Below, piece by piece: positions 16,741-25,395 of a stretch of 64,000 nucleotides of DNA. How positions within the stretch are numbered: position 1 is the first letter of the stretch; every line of letters starts with the position of its first letter. Source of the DNA: an uncultured Sutterella sp. (lineage in GTDB: Bacteria; Pseudomonadota; Gammaproteobacteria; Burkholderiales; Burkholderiaceae_F); assembly GCA_905197905.1 (NCBI GenBank), contig CAJKAP010000006.1, forward strand, positions 84,582-148,581. Reading direction: 5' to 3'. Both the position numbers and the translations under genes were made by a program. The notes under the pieces were generated by a model. The model worked only from the letters and a program-made list of their open reading frames with translations. It had not been told where the DNA came from and ran no database searches.

Positions 16741-17370
16741 ATGACAAACCAACTCTTTTTAGCTAGCAAAAGCCCCCGTCGCAACCAACTGCTTTCCTGG
16801 GCAGGTTTTGATGTGCATGTAATCGCCAGCAACAATCACACTCTTTATGCTTTTTCTGGTGATGAAGAATTACTGCCTGGTGAATTACCCGAGCCCTATG
16901 TGCGTCGCACCGCTCTGAACAAGTTCCGTGAAGGGCTCGCTCTTAAATCCAAGCTCTACCCCGCAGTAAGCGGTGGTGTCGTTTTGGCCGCGGATACTGT
17001 GGTGAGTTTGGGGGGCATCGTACTCGGAAAACCGGCTGATCAAACAGAAGCTAAAGCCTTTTTGCATCAACTCTCAGGCCACGTACACCTTGTGCGCACA
17101 GGGGTCGTTGTTGGTCGTAGCGAAACCGACTACGAACTTATCGTGCAAACGAGTGAAGTGGGCTTTCGTGAACTCAATTCTCGCGAAATTGACATCTATA
17201 CAAGCTCCATTGAGCCCTATGACAAAGCTGGTGGCTATAGTATTCAAGGGGTAGGTGGCTTATTTGTGAACTATTTAAGCGGAGGCTACAGCGGAGTGAT
17301 GGGACTTCCTATTGCAGAAACTGTTGAGCTTCTGTTGAAATATGACGTGAGAGCCATCAAGCAAGGATAA
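16741..17370 (+). CDS. maf: Maf-family nucleotide pyrophosphatase
   Basis: A 209-residue house-cleaning NTP pyrophosphatase. N-terminal LFLASKSPRRNQLLSWAGFD, the central AADTVVSLGGIVLGKPAD and GGYSIQGVGGLFVNYLSGGYSGVMGLPIAE are Maf signatures. The ATG at 16741 follows the rlmH stop by 17 bases. Which subgroup (dTTP/UTP or 7-methyl-GTP type) is not certain; the GGYS(I/Q)QG segment fits the dTTP/UTP (YhdE) group. In many Burkholderiales rng follows maf; here a non-coding region does. Confidence 0.95.
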   Translation: MTNQLFLASKSPRRNQLLSWAGFDVHVIASNNHTLYAFSGDEELLPGELPEPYVRRTALNKFREGLALKSKLYPAVSGGVVLAADTVVSLGGIVLGKPADQTEAKAFLHQLSGHVHLVRTGVVVGRSETDYELIVQTSEVGFRELNSREIDIYTSSIEPYDKAGGYSIQGVGGLFVNYLSGGYSGVMGLPIAETVELLLKYDVRAIKQG

Positions 17371-17917
17371 TTCTTTCGACTTTAAACAACGGGTTGTACA
17401 GATATTCCGTGCCTGAGAGCAGACCCATACTAACCATCTTCAGTGTACAATGATGATCAACTTAACAGTTAACAACTTACCCTAGAGCGCGACACCGTGG
17501 CACGCTCCGTTGCGTAAGAGAAAAAACGCGAAAAATTGCTCGCGTTGTCTTTTCTTTAAGCGACTATGTTTGCTCAAAGAAAAGACAACGCTTGAGGCTA
17601 TCGCCCAACCCTCTGCTATAAAGACTTGGTATTACACCGCCTTCGCATAAGTCTTCTTGGCATCGTAGCAGATACTTTGTTGAGAAAATACCGTTCGACA
17701 TCTTGACAACCTACGATTAATCTTTTGTCGTATTTCGATAGCGCAATCGATATTTGTGTGCGGAATTTACCTCCGACCCTCGATATTCCCTGGGCTAAGT
17801 CCATTCTTGCACAGTAAAAACTCCTCCTCACTTTTCTAGGCATTACCCTCTAAGGATATGCAACCAAGAAAAGTGAGCTGTAATCAACCGACTTGTTACA
17901 ACTAAACCATTAGTACC
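17371..17917. ncRNA. Structured non-coding region after maf (candidate RNA element)
   Basis: 547 bases without a convincing gene. A series of dyads is visible: GAGCG/CGCTC (17485-17507), AACGCG/CGCGTT (17525-17546), then a perfect 16-bp stem GCGTTGTCTTTTCTTT/AAAGAAAAGACAACGC (17542-17557, 17576-17591) with an 18-base loop. The second and third share bases, so they cannot form together. No T-run follows the long stem, so it is not a standard terminator. Another 11-bp dyad lies at 17827-17877, upstream of the next gene. Whether it is an RNA, a leader, or a recombination scar is open. Confidence 0.3.
17827..17877. repeat. Inverted repeat, 11-bp arms
   Basis: CTCACTTTTCT (17827-17837) and AGAAAAGTGAG (17867-17877) are perfect complements separated by 29 bases. 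They end 40 bases before the GTG of the basic protein gene, so they could fold in its leader. Confidence 0.55.
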
Positions 17918-18691
17918 GTGACTGAAGAATTAAAAGAAGCAGCGGATTACGAAACCTCTTCCGCAAAGAAAACCAACCCAGAACGAAAGCGTCCAACACG
18001 CCGACAAGTTCGTACTCCTCGTAGTTTGCGCGCCGAACGCCATAACAACGCGAGAGCGAGTCTCTCTGCAAAACGATATGAGGGCGTAGAAACTGTCGTC
18101 ACTAAGCCACGCCGCAAGATGGACAAAACCAAAGTTACCCCCGAAGAAGTTCAGGAAAGTGCAACGACTTCTTCGAGCGATCGCCCTCGCCTTAGGTCTC
18201 CTTCGGCAAAAGCTCCAAAAAACCTCAAAGCATCCCAATCTGCACGTCTTAGGAAAGCCAGCCCTGCTAAAGGTATCAAGCCCGAGGGAGCAAAAACGAA
18301 TAAACCTGTCCGCACTAAAAAATCTGTTACCAAAATAGGACAGAAAGCTTCTCGAGTTGGAGGCAGAATAGAGAAGTCTGAAAAATCGCGAGCCCCATCC
18401 AATCGATCAGCTCTAACTCGTGACTCCAAGCCTATGAGTAGGCGAGATGATAATTTCGGTAACTCGATTTATTACCAACCAAAGCGTCAAAACCTGCGTA
18501 CTTTGCGTAGCGACCAGCCTATGCACTGGGAACCGATAGATCCTTATCACCCCAGCAACCAAGCGCTCAGTTTGCCGCAAACCATGCCCGATGAAGATTA
18601 TCCGATGCGTTCTCGCTCTCTTCGTGGTAAGCGTGGAAATACTAAACCCGCGACAAAGAAGCGATTCCGCTCAAATCGCGGGGACAGGTAA
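17918..18691 (+). CDS. Very basic, low-complexity protein of unknown function
   Basis: 257 residues, not recognised. The composition is dominated by Lys, Arg, Ser, Pro and Thr, with repeated short RR/KR/PxK patches (PERKRPTRRQ, KPRRKMDKTK, TKKRFRSNRGDR) and few hydrophobics, so it is predicted disordered and nucleic-acid-binding in character. A short less basic part near the C-terminus (MHWEPIDPYHPSNQALSLPQ) is the only segment that looks structured. GTG start; no clear Shine-Dalgarno is visible. The codon pattern looks coding and like that of neighbours. It sits where rng would often follow maf; a scaffold-type RNA-binding role is conceivable but is inference. Confidence 0.6.
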   Translation: MTEELKEAADYETSSAKKTNPERKRPTRRQVRTPRSLRAERHNNARASLSAKRYEGVETVVTKPRRKMDKTKVTPEEVQESATTSSSDRPRLRSPSAKAPKNLKASQSARLRKASPAKGIKPEGAKTNKPVRTKKSVTKIGQKASRVGGRIEKSEKSRAPSNRSALTRDSKPMSRRDDNFGNSIYYQPKRQNLRTLRSDQPMHWEPIDPYHPSNQALSLPQTMPDEDYPMRSRSLRGKRGNTKPATKKRFRSNRGDR

Positions 18692-18760
18692 TCTTACATA
18701 ACGCCTTATCTAGAGGTGGATAGATGCTACCTCTGGATTTTCTTTTTAATGGAATTCGGA

Positions 18761-19147
18761 ATGCAACAATGGAAAAATCTTATTGGTCTTTGCGCGCTGA
18801 CTCTTGTATTAAGTGCTTGTACCACACCAATGAGACAAGATGTAGGAGACCATGTTGGCGGTCCCTATCAGCAAAGCCAAGTCGATAAAAAACACGGTAG
18901 TACACATGATCCGTTACTTGACGCCGCGCACCGCACATTGATCACATGCACTTCCGAAGAGCCTGTCACCGTATTGAGGCGCTTTAAAGAAGTTCGTTTT
19001 GCCTGTAAGAGCTTAGGCGTATCCGCCACAATCAACGAAATGCGAGATGCTGGCTGGCGCCTGCTTAATCTTGATATTGGAGAAGAAACCGAGCAACATA
19101 ATCACGTTGGTTTTCCGGTGACCGTGACGCTACGGAAACTCTTCTAA
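18761..19147 (+). CDS. Small lipoprotein of unknown function
   Basis: 128 residues. MQQWKNLIGLCALTLVLSAC is a typical lipoprotein signal with lipobox LSAC, cysteine at position 20. The ATG at 18761 is chosen because the signal has normal length from there and GGA lies just upstream; an ATG at 18749 and a GTG at 18716 are poorer. The mature part has two cysteines (TCTSEE and FACKS), possibly a disulfide, and a C-terminal MRDAGWRLLNLDIGEE...TVTLRKLF strand-like segment. No family recognised. It lies 69 bases after the basic protein gene and is possibly cotranscribed. A GAGGTGC/GCACCTC hairpin (19177-19195) follows without a T-run. Confidence 0.7.
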   Translation: MQQWKNLIGLCALTLVLSACTTPMRQDVGDHVGGPYQQSQVDKKHGSTHDPLLDAAHRTLITCTSEEPVTVLRRFKEVRFACKSLGVSATINEMRDAGWRLLNLDIGEETEQHNHVGFPVTVTLRKLF

Positions 19148-19313
19148 CAGCACTCCTTGTGAAAGAGTTGCTCCTTGAGGTGCCTTGTGCACCTCATGAT
19201 CACCTTGTCTGTTCAAAAAAATACACTTCACGAGCTCTAATTTTCCTCAGCGCCACAAAGTAGCGTTAATATTTGAGAATCCTTCTCTTTTACTATTAGA
19301 TGCGATTCTCGCT

Positions 19314-21077
19314 ATGACAAATTCTCGACTTGAAGCTTTGCGTTCGCATATGCGCGCTCAAAAATTAGATGCTTGGATTGTCTTCACCGCCGACCCTCAT
19401 CTTTCAGAATATGTTCCTGACCACTGGATGACACGTGCTTGGCTCACGGGTTTTCATGGCAGTGCAGGCACCGTTGTCGTTACAAGTGCTGATGCCGCTC
19501 TTTTCACCGACAGTCGCTATTGGCTTCGTGCTCTGCTCGACCTAAAAAACACTGGCGTTGATTTAGTCAAGAGTGGAGCTCCTGGGGCACCGTCTCTCTC
19601 TGAATGGTTGACCGCTCACCTACCTAATGAAGCAAAAATTGGGTTAGATCCCCATTTTCTCAGTGCTCGCCATCTCAATCGTTTAATTGAAACCTTTGAA
19701 AATAAAGGCTTTTCAGTTATTCCCACCAAAGATCTTATTGCTGAAATTTGGCAGGACCGCCCTGCTCGTCCGTGCCGCCCTGTTATTCGTCTTCAGGCCT
19801 CTAGTCGCTCAGTATTTGAAAAACTTCAGGCTTTGCGCGATGTGATGCGTCAGTATGGGTGCGTCAATTTCGTCACCAATACGCTTGATGAAATTGCCTG
19901 GTTCCTCAATTTGCGTGGTACTGACGTTGACTACAACCCTGTTTTCGTAGCCAATATGGTGGTCTCGGAAAACGCAGTTCATCTCTTTACAGAAAGTACC
20001 CGTTTCACGCCAGAACTGATTGAAACCTTGAGAGAAGAAGGCGTTCAAATTGAAGACCCCGAGAGCTTTACCACATTCCTTGAAACGCTCGGTGGGCGAA
20101 CCTTATTGGACCCAGACCGCGTAAACGCTGTGACTTTTTCTTTAGTTGCTGACCCTGTAGAAGCGCTCTCTCCACTCACACTCATGAAGAGCCGGAAAAC
20201 AAACGCAGAAATATCCAGTATCCGCTTAGCTATGGAACAAGATGGTGTGGCTATTTCTCTATTTCAAGCTGATTTGGAAGACCGCCTTGCCCGTGGTGAG
20301 CCCTTAACCGAAATGAAGGTGGCGCAACTGTTACACGAACAACGCGCCGCACGCCCTGGTTTCATAGGCGAAAGCTTCGGAACTATTTCTGCTTTTGGCC
20401 CCAATGCAGCGCTTCCTCATTACACCCCATCAAAAGAACATGACGCTCCCATTACGCGAGGCCTTCTCTTGATTGACTCGGGGGGCCAGTATGAAACAGG
20501 CACAACTGATATCACTCGTATGTTTGCCGTGGGAGAACTAACCCCAGAAGAAAAACACACTGTAACTCTAGTACTCAAGGGGCACATCAAGCTTGCGCAG
20601 GCGCATGCCCCGCTTGGCGTCTCTGGTGCTCAACTCGATGCCTATGCTCGCGGTCCCCTCTGGCAAGAAGGCTATGACTATGGTCATGGCACGGGTCACG
20701 GTGTAGGATATATCCTGAATGTTCATGAAGGTCCGTTTCGTATTTCTCCAGGATCGACTAGTTCAGGAGAACTCGGTCTGCAACCAGGTATCGTTGTCTC
20801 TAATGAACCTGGACTTTATCTCGAAGGTCGTTGGGGTGTTCGCATCGAAAACTTGTTAGCTGCACGCCGTTGCCATAATACGGAATTCGGGGAGTTTTTG
20901 AATTTTGAAGTCCTCTCCTTGGCCCCGATTGACGTTAAGACATTGGATCTTAGCTTGCTGACAGCCGAAGAAAAAGAGTGGCTCAACAACTACCACAGTG
21001 TCGTTCGAGAACGCTTAACGCCATATCTGGATCCAAAAACAGTAACTTGGCTCGCTAACGCAACTCTACCCGTCTAA
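19314..21077 (+). CDS. pepP: Xaa-Pro aminopeptidase, long form (M24B)
   Basis: 587 residues: two creatinase-like N-terminal domains (about 1-150 and 155-310), the pita-bread M24 catalytic domain (about 315-530) and the C-terminal M24_C extension (PIDVKTLDLSLLTAEEKEWLNNYHS). Dimetal ligands are visible in LLIDSGGQYETGTTDITR (two Asp), HGTGHGVG (His), SNEPGLY (Glu) and GVRIENL (Glu). It removes N-terminal residues ahead of proline. The ~590-residue form resembles eukaryotic cytosolic APP1 rather than the ~440-residue E. coli PepP. Nothing suggests export. It is followed 39 bases later by the efflux genes, possibly unrelated. Confidence 0.9.
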   Translation: MTNSRLEALRSHMRAQKLDAWIVFTADPHLSEYVPDHWMTRAWLTGFHGSAGTVVVTSADAALFTDSRYWLRALLDLKNTGVDLVKSGAPGAPSLSEWLTAHLPNEAKIGLDPHFLSARHLNRLIETFENKGFSVIPTKDLIAEIWQDRPARPCRPVIRLQASSRSVFEKLQALRDVMRQYGCVNFVTNTLDEIAWFLNLRGTDVDYNPVFVANMVVSENAVHLFTESTRFTPELIETLREEGVQIEDPESFTTFLETLGGRTLLDPDRVNAVTFSLVADPVEALSPLTLMKSRKTNAEISSIRLAMEQDGVAISLFQADLEDRLARGEPLTEMKVAQLLHEQRAARPGFIGESFGTISAFGPNAALPHYTPSKEHDAPITRGLLLIDSGGQYETGTTDITRMFAVGELTPEEKHTVTLVLKGHIKLAQAHAPLGVSGAQLDAYARGPLWQEGYDYGHGTGHGVGYILNVHEGPFRISPGSTSSGELGLQPGIVVSNEPGLYLEGRWGVRIENLLAARRCHNTEFGEFLNFEVLSLAPIDVKTLDLSLLTAEEKEWLNNYHSVVRERLTPYLDPKTVTWLANATLPV

Positions 21078-21116
21078 TAAGACAAGTCCCAACCTTTTGC
21101 CACTGAGAGAAAATTT

Positions 21117-22217
21117 ATGCGTATTTACTCACCCATTTTCGCATCTCTGGTCTCAATGCTGCTGCTCGCAGGTTGCCAGAAAAGCGATCCCCCTAAAACG
21201 GTGGAAAACGCTATTGTTGTAAATACTATTACGGTTAACACTGTCAGTGAATCTGCATGGACTGATACTTTAGGACGGGTGGAATCTGGGCAAGGCATTG
21301 CTGTTCGCTCTCAAGTCACAGGACGCTTGAAAACGATTGCTTTTGAACCAGGTAAAGCGGTAGGACAGAACGCTATCCTCTACACGATTGAAGATGGTTC
21401 CTATCACGCCAAAGTTCTTGATGCTGAAGCTGCGCTCTCGGTGGCAAAAAGCAACCGTATTAAGGCTGAGCGCGATGCTAAACGTAACGAACTCCTCTGG
21501 AAGCAACAGGTTATTAGCAAGCAGACGTATGATGACAGTAGAACCGCACTAGAGAGTGCCAAACTCAACGAATTCGCATCGAAAGCTCGGTGGCAACAAG
21601 CCGTGATTGATCTCAATCATTGCACGGTTCGCGCGCCTGTTTCAGGGATTCCAGCTCTCTCCCATGTCAACCCTGGCGACATGATTACGGCGCAATCCAC
21701 GCTCATGACAAATATAGAAACGCCTAAAGATTTACGAGTGGTCTTTACGGTTGCTGATCGGTTGCTTTTTGGCAAGAACATCTCTTTAAAAAACCGTGTG
21801 CTCCTCAGTCAAGAAAACGGTGTCAAGTTACAAGGGAAGCTTGACTATATTTCCCCTGAAATTGGAAACACTACGGCAACGAGAACTTTCCGAGTTAAAC
21901 TGAGCGACGAAGATCTCGCCCATGCTATGCCGGGTAGCTTTATCCGTGTACGTCTTGAAACAGGCCGCCTCGATAACGTTTTTCGTGTTCCACAAAAAGC
22001 CGTTCAACAGCTCTCTGACGGTTCCTATCAGGTCTATCTTGCCAGAGGCGGAAAAGCAGTTGCCCAACGCGTTACACTCGCTCAGTGGGTAGACACCGAT
22101 TGGGTGGTCACCAGTGGACTCAAGGCGGGAGATCTGGTGATCACAAATCAGTTCTTGCGCCTTCGTGATGGCATCGATGTTAAATTGGCCGACAAGCCTG
22201 TTGAACAACAAGGGTAA
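21117..22217 (+). CDS. RND efflux periplasmic adaptor (MFP) lipoprotein
   Basis: 366 residues. Lipoprotein signal with lipobox LLAGC near residue 20. Barrel-sandwich and alpha-hairpin pattern typical of AcrA/MexA: GRVESGQGIAVRSQVTGRLKTIAFEPGKAV, coiled hairpin about 100-160, then TVRAPVSGIPALSHVNPGDMI and a C-terminal beta-barrel/MP domain (VFRVPQKAVQQLSDGSYQVYL). It bridges an inner-membrane RND pump to an outer-membrane channel. Five bases separate its stop from the pump gene. No TolC-type outer-membrane gene is in the window, so a channel encoded elsewhere must be used. No adjacent TetR repressor is visible. Confidence 0.92.
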   Translation: MRIYSPIFASLVSMLLLAGCQKSDPPKTVENAIVVNTITVNTVSESAWTDTLGRVESGQGIAVRSQVTGRLKTIAFEPGKAVGQNAILYTIEDGSYHAKVLDAEAALSVAKSNRIKAERDAKRNELLWKQQVISKQTYDDSRTALESAKLNEFASKARWQQAVIDLNHCTVRAPVSGIPALSHVNPGDMITAQSTLMTNIETPKDLRVVFTVADRLLFGKNISLKNRVLLSQENGVKLQGKLDYISPEIGNTTATRTFRVKLSDEDLAHAMPGSFIRVRLETGRLDNVFRVPQKAVQQLSDGSYQVYLARGGKAVAQRVTLAQWVDTDWVVTSGLKAGDLVITNQFLRLRDGIDVKLADKPVEQQG

Positions 22218-22222
22218 GTTGT

Positions 22223-25200
22223 ATGCTCAGTCAATTTTGTATTCGACGCCCGATTTTTGCTACGGTCTTAGCTATTTTGATCGTGCTCGCTGGCGTACTT
22301 GCATGGCGGCAGTTGCCCCTTTCTCAGTACCCTGATATCAGCCCTCCTAGCGTACGTATTTCCGCCCAGTACGAAGGTGCTGATGTGCAAACGATCGCGC
22401 GTACGGTTGCTCAGCCAATCGAGGATCAACTCTCTGGGATTGATGGACTACTCTATTACACAACCACTATTCGTAGTAACGGGGTGATTTCCATTGCTTG
22501 CGTCTTTGATGTGGACACCAACCCCAACGATGCCATGATGGAAATCAATAACCGCGTCCGTAGTGCAGAACGTAGCCTTCCTGAAGTGGTTCGCGAGCGT
22601 GGGGTGACTGTTCGCAAACGTAGTGAAGAAAGTCTTTTACGCGTGGCTCTCTGGTCTCCTGATGGCAGCCTAGGCCCTACGGATCTTGCTGACTACGCCA
22701 ACCTCAATATCGTCAACGAAATGAAACGTCTCCCTGGCGTTGGTGATGTGAGCGTCTTTGGTAACGCAGAATCCGCCATGCGTATTTGGCTGGACCCAGA
22801 CAAAATGGGAAAGCTTGGCATTACCGTAGGCGATATTCGTTCTGCAGTCAAAACACAAAACGCGCAGCACACTGCTGGGCGTATTGGGAATCCGCCAACT
22901 CCCAATGAGCAACAACTTTTCTATACTGTCAAAGCCCCGGGACAGCTCTTAACGCCAGAAGACTTTGCCGAAATCGTTCTCAAAAAAGAAAGTGATGGCA
23001 GTTTGATTCGTTTACGCGATGTAGCACGCACTGAATTAGGGAAGCGTTCTTACGAATTTCGCGTTGACCTAAATGGCATGCCTGCCGTCAATATGGGCGT
23101 TTATCTGAAGACTGGCGCCAATGCCATGGAAGCGGCCGTACTCGCCAAAGAACGCCTCACGGAACTTGCTCAATACTTCCCCAAGGATAAGGTTGACTAC
23201 TTTATTTCTGACGACTCGAGTGTCTTTGTGAGCGCTTCTTTGAAAGAAGTGTTCTCCACGCTTCTAGAAGCGGGAGCTTTGGTGCTTCTTGTCATTTTCT
23301 TATTCTTGCAAAATTGGCGTGCAACGCTTATTCCCTTGCTAGCGATCCCTGTGTCTCTTATTGGGTCGATGGCTGGTTTATGGGTCCTCGGTCTCTCTCT
23401 AAATACGCTCACGCTCTTTGCCATGACGCTAGCCATCGGGATTGTGGTGGACGATGCCATTGTCGTGATTGAGAATATTGATCGCCTGATGCGCGAAGAG
23501 AAAATGACGCCTGTTGCCGCTTCTCAAAAAGCGATGACGGAAGTGGGCAGTGCGTTAGTTGCCATCGTTTTAGTGCTCTGTGCAGTGTTTATACCTGTAG
23601 CCTTCTTAGGAGGCATCGCTGGTGAGCTCTATCGTCAGTTCGCAGTCACGATCACAGTGAGCGTTGCACTCTCTGGATTTATTGCCTTAACACTCACTCC
23701 CGCTCTTTGCGCTCTGTTGCTCAAGCCTCACGATGAAAATCGCAACCCTAAGCGCGGTGTTTTTGGTTGGTTTAACCGCTTTTTAAGCGCACTCACCGAT
23801 CGTTTTGTAACAACTGTTGCTTGGCTACTTCGATATCGTGTTGTCAGTGCTATTTCCTTGATTTTAGTCACTTGTGGGGCTTATTACCTCTTTTCTTCGT
23901 TACCTACTGCTTTCTTACCCAAAGAAGACCAAGGTCGTATCGGCATGGCTATTCAACTCCCTGAAGGTACCGCCTTCCAACGAACCGATATTGTGGGGAC
24001 TGAACTCTTGAAGGAGCTTCGCAATGTATCAGGAGTGGAGTCTATAGTTGCTATGCTGGGTTTTGATAGTTCCAGTAGCGACGTTAAGAGCAACATGATG
24101 AGTCTGAGCATCAAACTCACACCTTGGTCCGAGAGAACGGAAACTGCGGCCGACATGCAGCTCACGCTCCAAAATGTATTGCGACAAAGCCCAGAAGCGA
24201 TGGGTACTGCAAGCTTACCTTCGCCCATTCCTGGTTTAGGGTCGACGAATGGTTTTTCGGGCTACGTTATTGCTCACGGTTCAGACAACCTGCCTTTGCT
24301 CCAAGAAGCGATCAACAGCTTCATGCAGGCGCTCTCACAGCAGCCTGAACTTACAGGGTTGCGTAGCATCATGCGTGCGGATACACCGCAATTGCTTCTT
24401 ACCGTTGATCGAGATAAAGCCTCTTCGCTAGGTGTTTCGCTCGACGATGTATATGACACCATTTCCTATTTAACAGCGGGAAACTACATTAATGACTTCA
24501 CACGCAACGGGAAGACCTATCGCGTGATGATGCAAGCTGAAGGTCAATTCCGTCAGAAGCCCGAGGATTTAGGCGGCGGTTGGGTCAGAGCAAGTAATGG
24601 CACAATGGTGCCTGTTGCCTCCCTTGTCACAATAGAACGCACGTCTGGGACTGATTCTTTACGCCGTTTCAATGGCTATCTTGCAGGACAATTTTTAGGG
24701 AATGCTGTAAAAGGCACCTCTTCGGGCGAAGCTATTCAAATTGTCGAACAAGTCGCCGCTCAAGTACTACCCCCTGGATACACCATCGAGTGGATCGATC
24801 AGGCTTACCACGAAAAGCGTATTGGCTCTTCTACTTCGGGTGCTTTTGGCTATGGTCTACTGATGGTGATGCTCATTCTGGCAGCGCTTTATGAACGTTG
24901 GTCCTTGCCGTTGGCTGTGCTTTTGGCTATTCCCTACGCTCTACTCGGCGCGTTTTCCTCCCTTTGGTTACGCTCGATGTCTAACGATATCTACTTCCAA
25001 ATTGGCCTTTTGGTCTTGATTGGTTTAACTGCGAAAAATGCCATTTTGATTGTGGAATTTGCTCAGCAACTCATGGAAGAGAAGAACTTGAAGCCGATGG
25101 ATGCAGCTTTGCAAGCCGCCAAACTTCGTTTGCGCCCGATTTTGATGACCTCTGCCGCCTTCATTTTAGGCGTACTTCCGATGGTACTTGCAGCAGGTCC

Positions 25201-25330
25201 TGGAGCTAGTGCACGTCAGTCTATGGGCACTGGGGTCTTTGGTGGGATGATTGTTGCGACATTTGTCGCCACGATTTTTGTGCCAGTCTTCTTCACGTGG
25301 TTTGCACGCCGTCGTAATAAGAGGCTTTAA
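22223..25330 (+). CDS. RND multidrug efflux permease, AcrB/MexB-like (HAE1)
   Basis: 1035 residues, family length, twelve transmembrane helices in the usual 1+5+1+5 pattern with two large periplasmic loops. N-terminus MLSQFCIRRPIFATVLAILIVLAGVLA; TM4 carries the proton-relay pair in GIVVDDAIVVIEN and TM10 the Lys in LTAKNAILIVEFAQQ. The N-terminal PISPPSVRISAQYEGAD-like segment and GTAFQRTD, LPKEDQGRI parts match hydrophobe/amphiphile exporters. Substrates cannot be read from sequence. Forms an operon with the adaptor and is followed by a terminator. Confidence 0.95.
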   Translation: MLSQFCIRRPIFATVLAILIVLAGVLAWRQLPLSQYPDISPPSVRISAQYEGADVQTIARTVAQPIEDQLSGIDGLLYYTTTIRSNGVISIACVFDVDTNPNDAMMEINNRVRSAERSLPEVVRERGVTVRKRSEESLLRVALWSPDGSLGPTDLADYANLNIVNEMKRLPGVGDVSVFGNAESAMRIWLDPDKMGKLGITVGDIRSAVKTQNAQHTAGRIGNPPTPNEQQLFYTVKAPGQLLTPEDFAEIVLKKESDGSLIRLRDVARTELGKRSYEFRVDLNGMPAVNMGVYLKTGANAMEAAVLAKERLTELAQYFPKDKVDYFISDDSSVFVSASLKEVFSTLLEAGALVLLVIFLFLQNWRATLIPLLAIPVSLIGSMAGLWVLGLSLNTLTLFAMTLAIGIVVDDAIVVIENIDRLMREEKMTPVAASQKAMTEVGSALVAIVLVLCAVFIPVAFLGGIAGELYRQFAVTITVSVALSGFIALTLTPALCALLLKPHDENRNPKRGVFGWFNRFLSALTDRFVTTVAWLLRYRVVSAISLILVTCGAYYLFSSLPTAFLPKEDQGRIGMAIQLPEGTAFQRTDIVGTELLKELRNVSGVESIVAMLGFDSSSSDVKSNMMSLSIKLTPWSERTETAADMQLTLQNVLRQSPEAMGTASLPSPIPGLGSTNGFSGYVIAHGSDNLPLLQEAINSFMQALSQQPELTGLRSIMRADTPQLLLTVDRDKASSLGVSLDDVYDTISYLTAGNYINDFTRNGKTYRVMMQAEGQFRQKPEDLGGGWVRASNGTMVPVASLVTIERTSGTDSLRRFNGYLAGQFLGNAVKGTSSGEAIQIVEQVAAQVLPPGYTIEWIDQAYHEKRIGSSTSGAFGYGLLMVMLILAALYERWSLPLAVLLAIPYALLGAFSSLWLRSMSNDIYFQIGLLVLIGLTAKNAILIVEFAQQLMEEKNLKPMDAALQAAKLRLRPILMTSAAFILGVLPMVLAAGPGASARQSMGTGVFGGMIVATFVATIFVPVFFTWFARRRNKRL

Positions 25331-25345
25331 CGCGTAGATACGGCA

Positions 25346-25377
25346 AAGGGGTAGCCCAGGCTACCCCTTCATTTTTT
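25346..25377 (+). terminator. Intrinsic terminator of the RND operon
   Basis: An 11-bp stem AAGGGGTAGCC/GGCTACCCCTT (25346-25356, 25359-25369) is followed by CATTTTTTC. Confidence 0.9.
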
Positions 25378-25395
25378 CACTAACTCGAACAAGCT

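Noticed and set aside
17616..17843. 75-codon minus-strand frame in the region after maf
   Set aside because: No ribosome site, no recognised family, and it spans one arm of the inverted repeat; chance is the simpler explanation.
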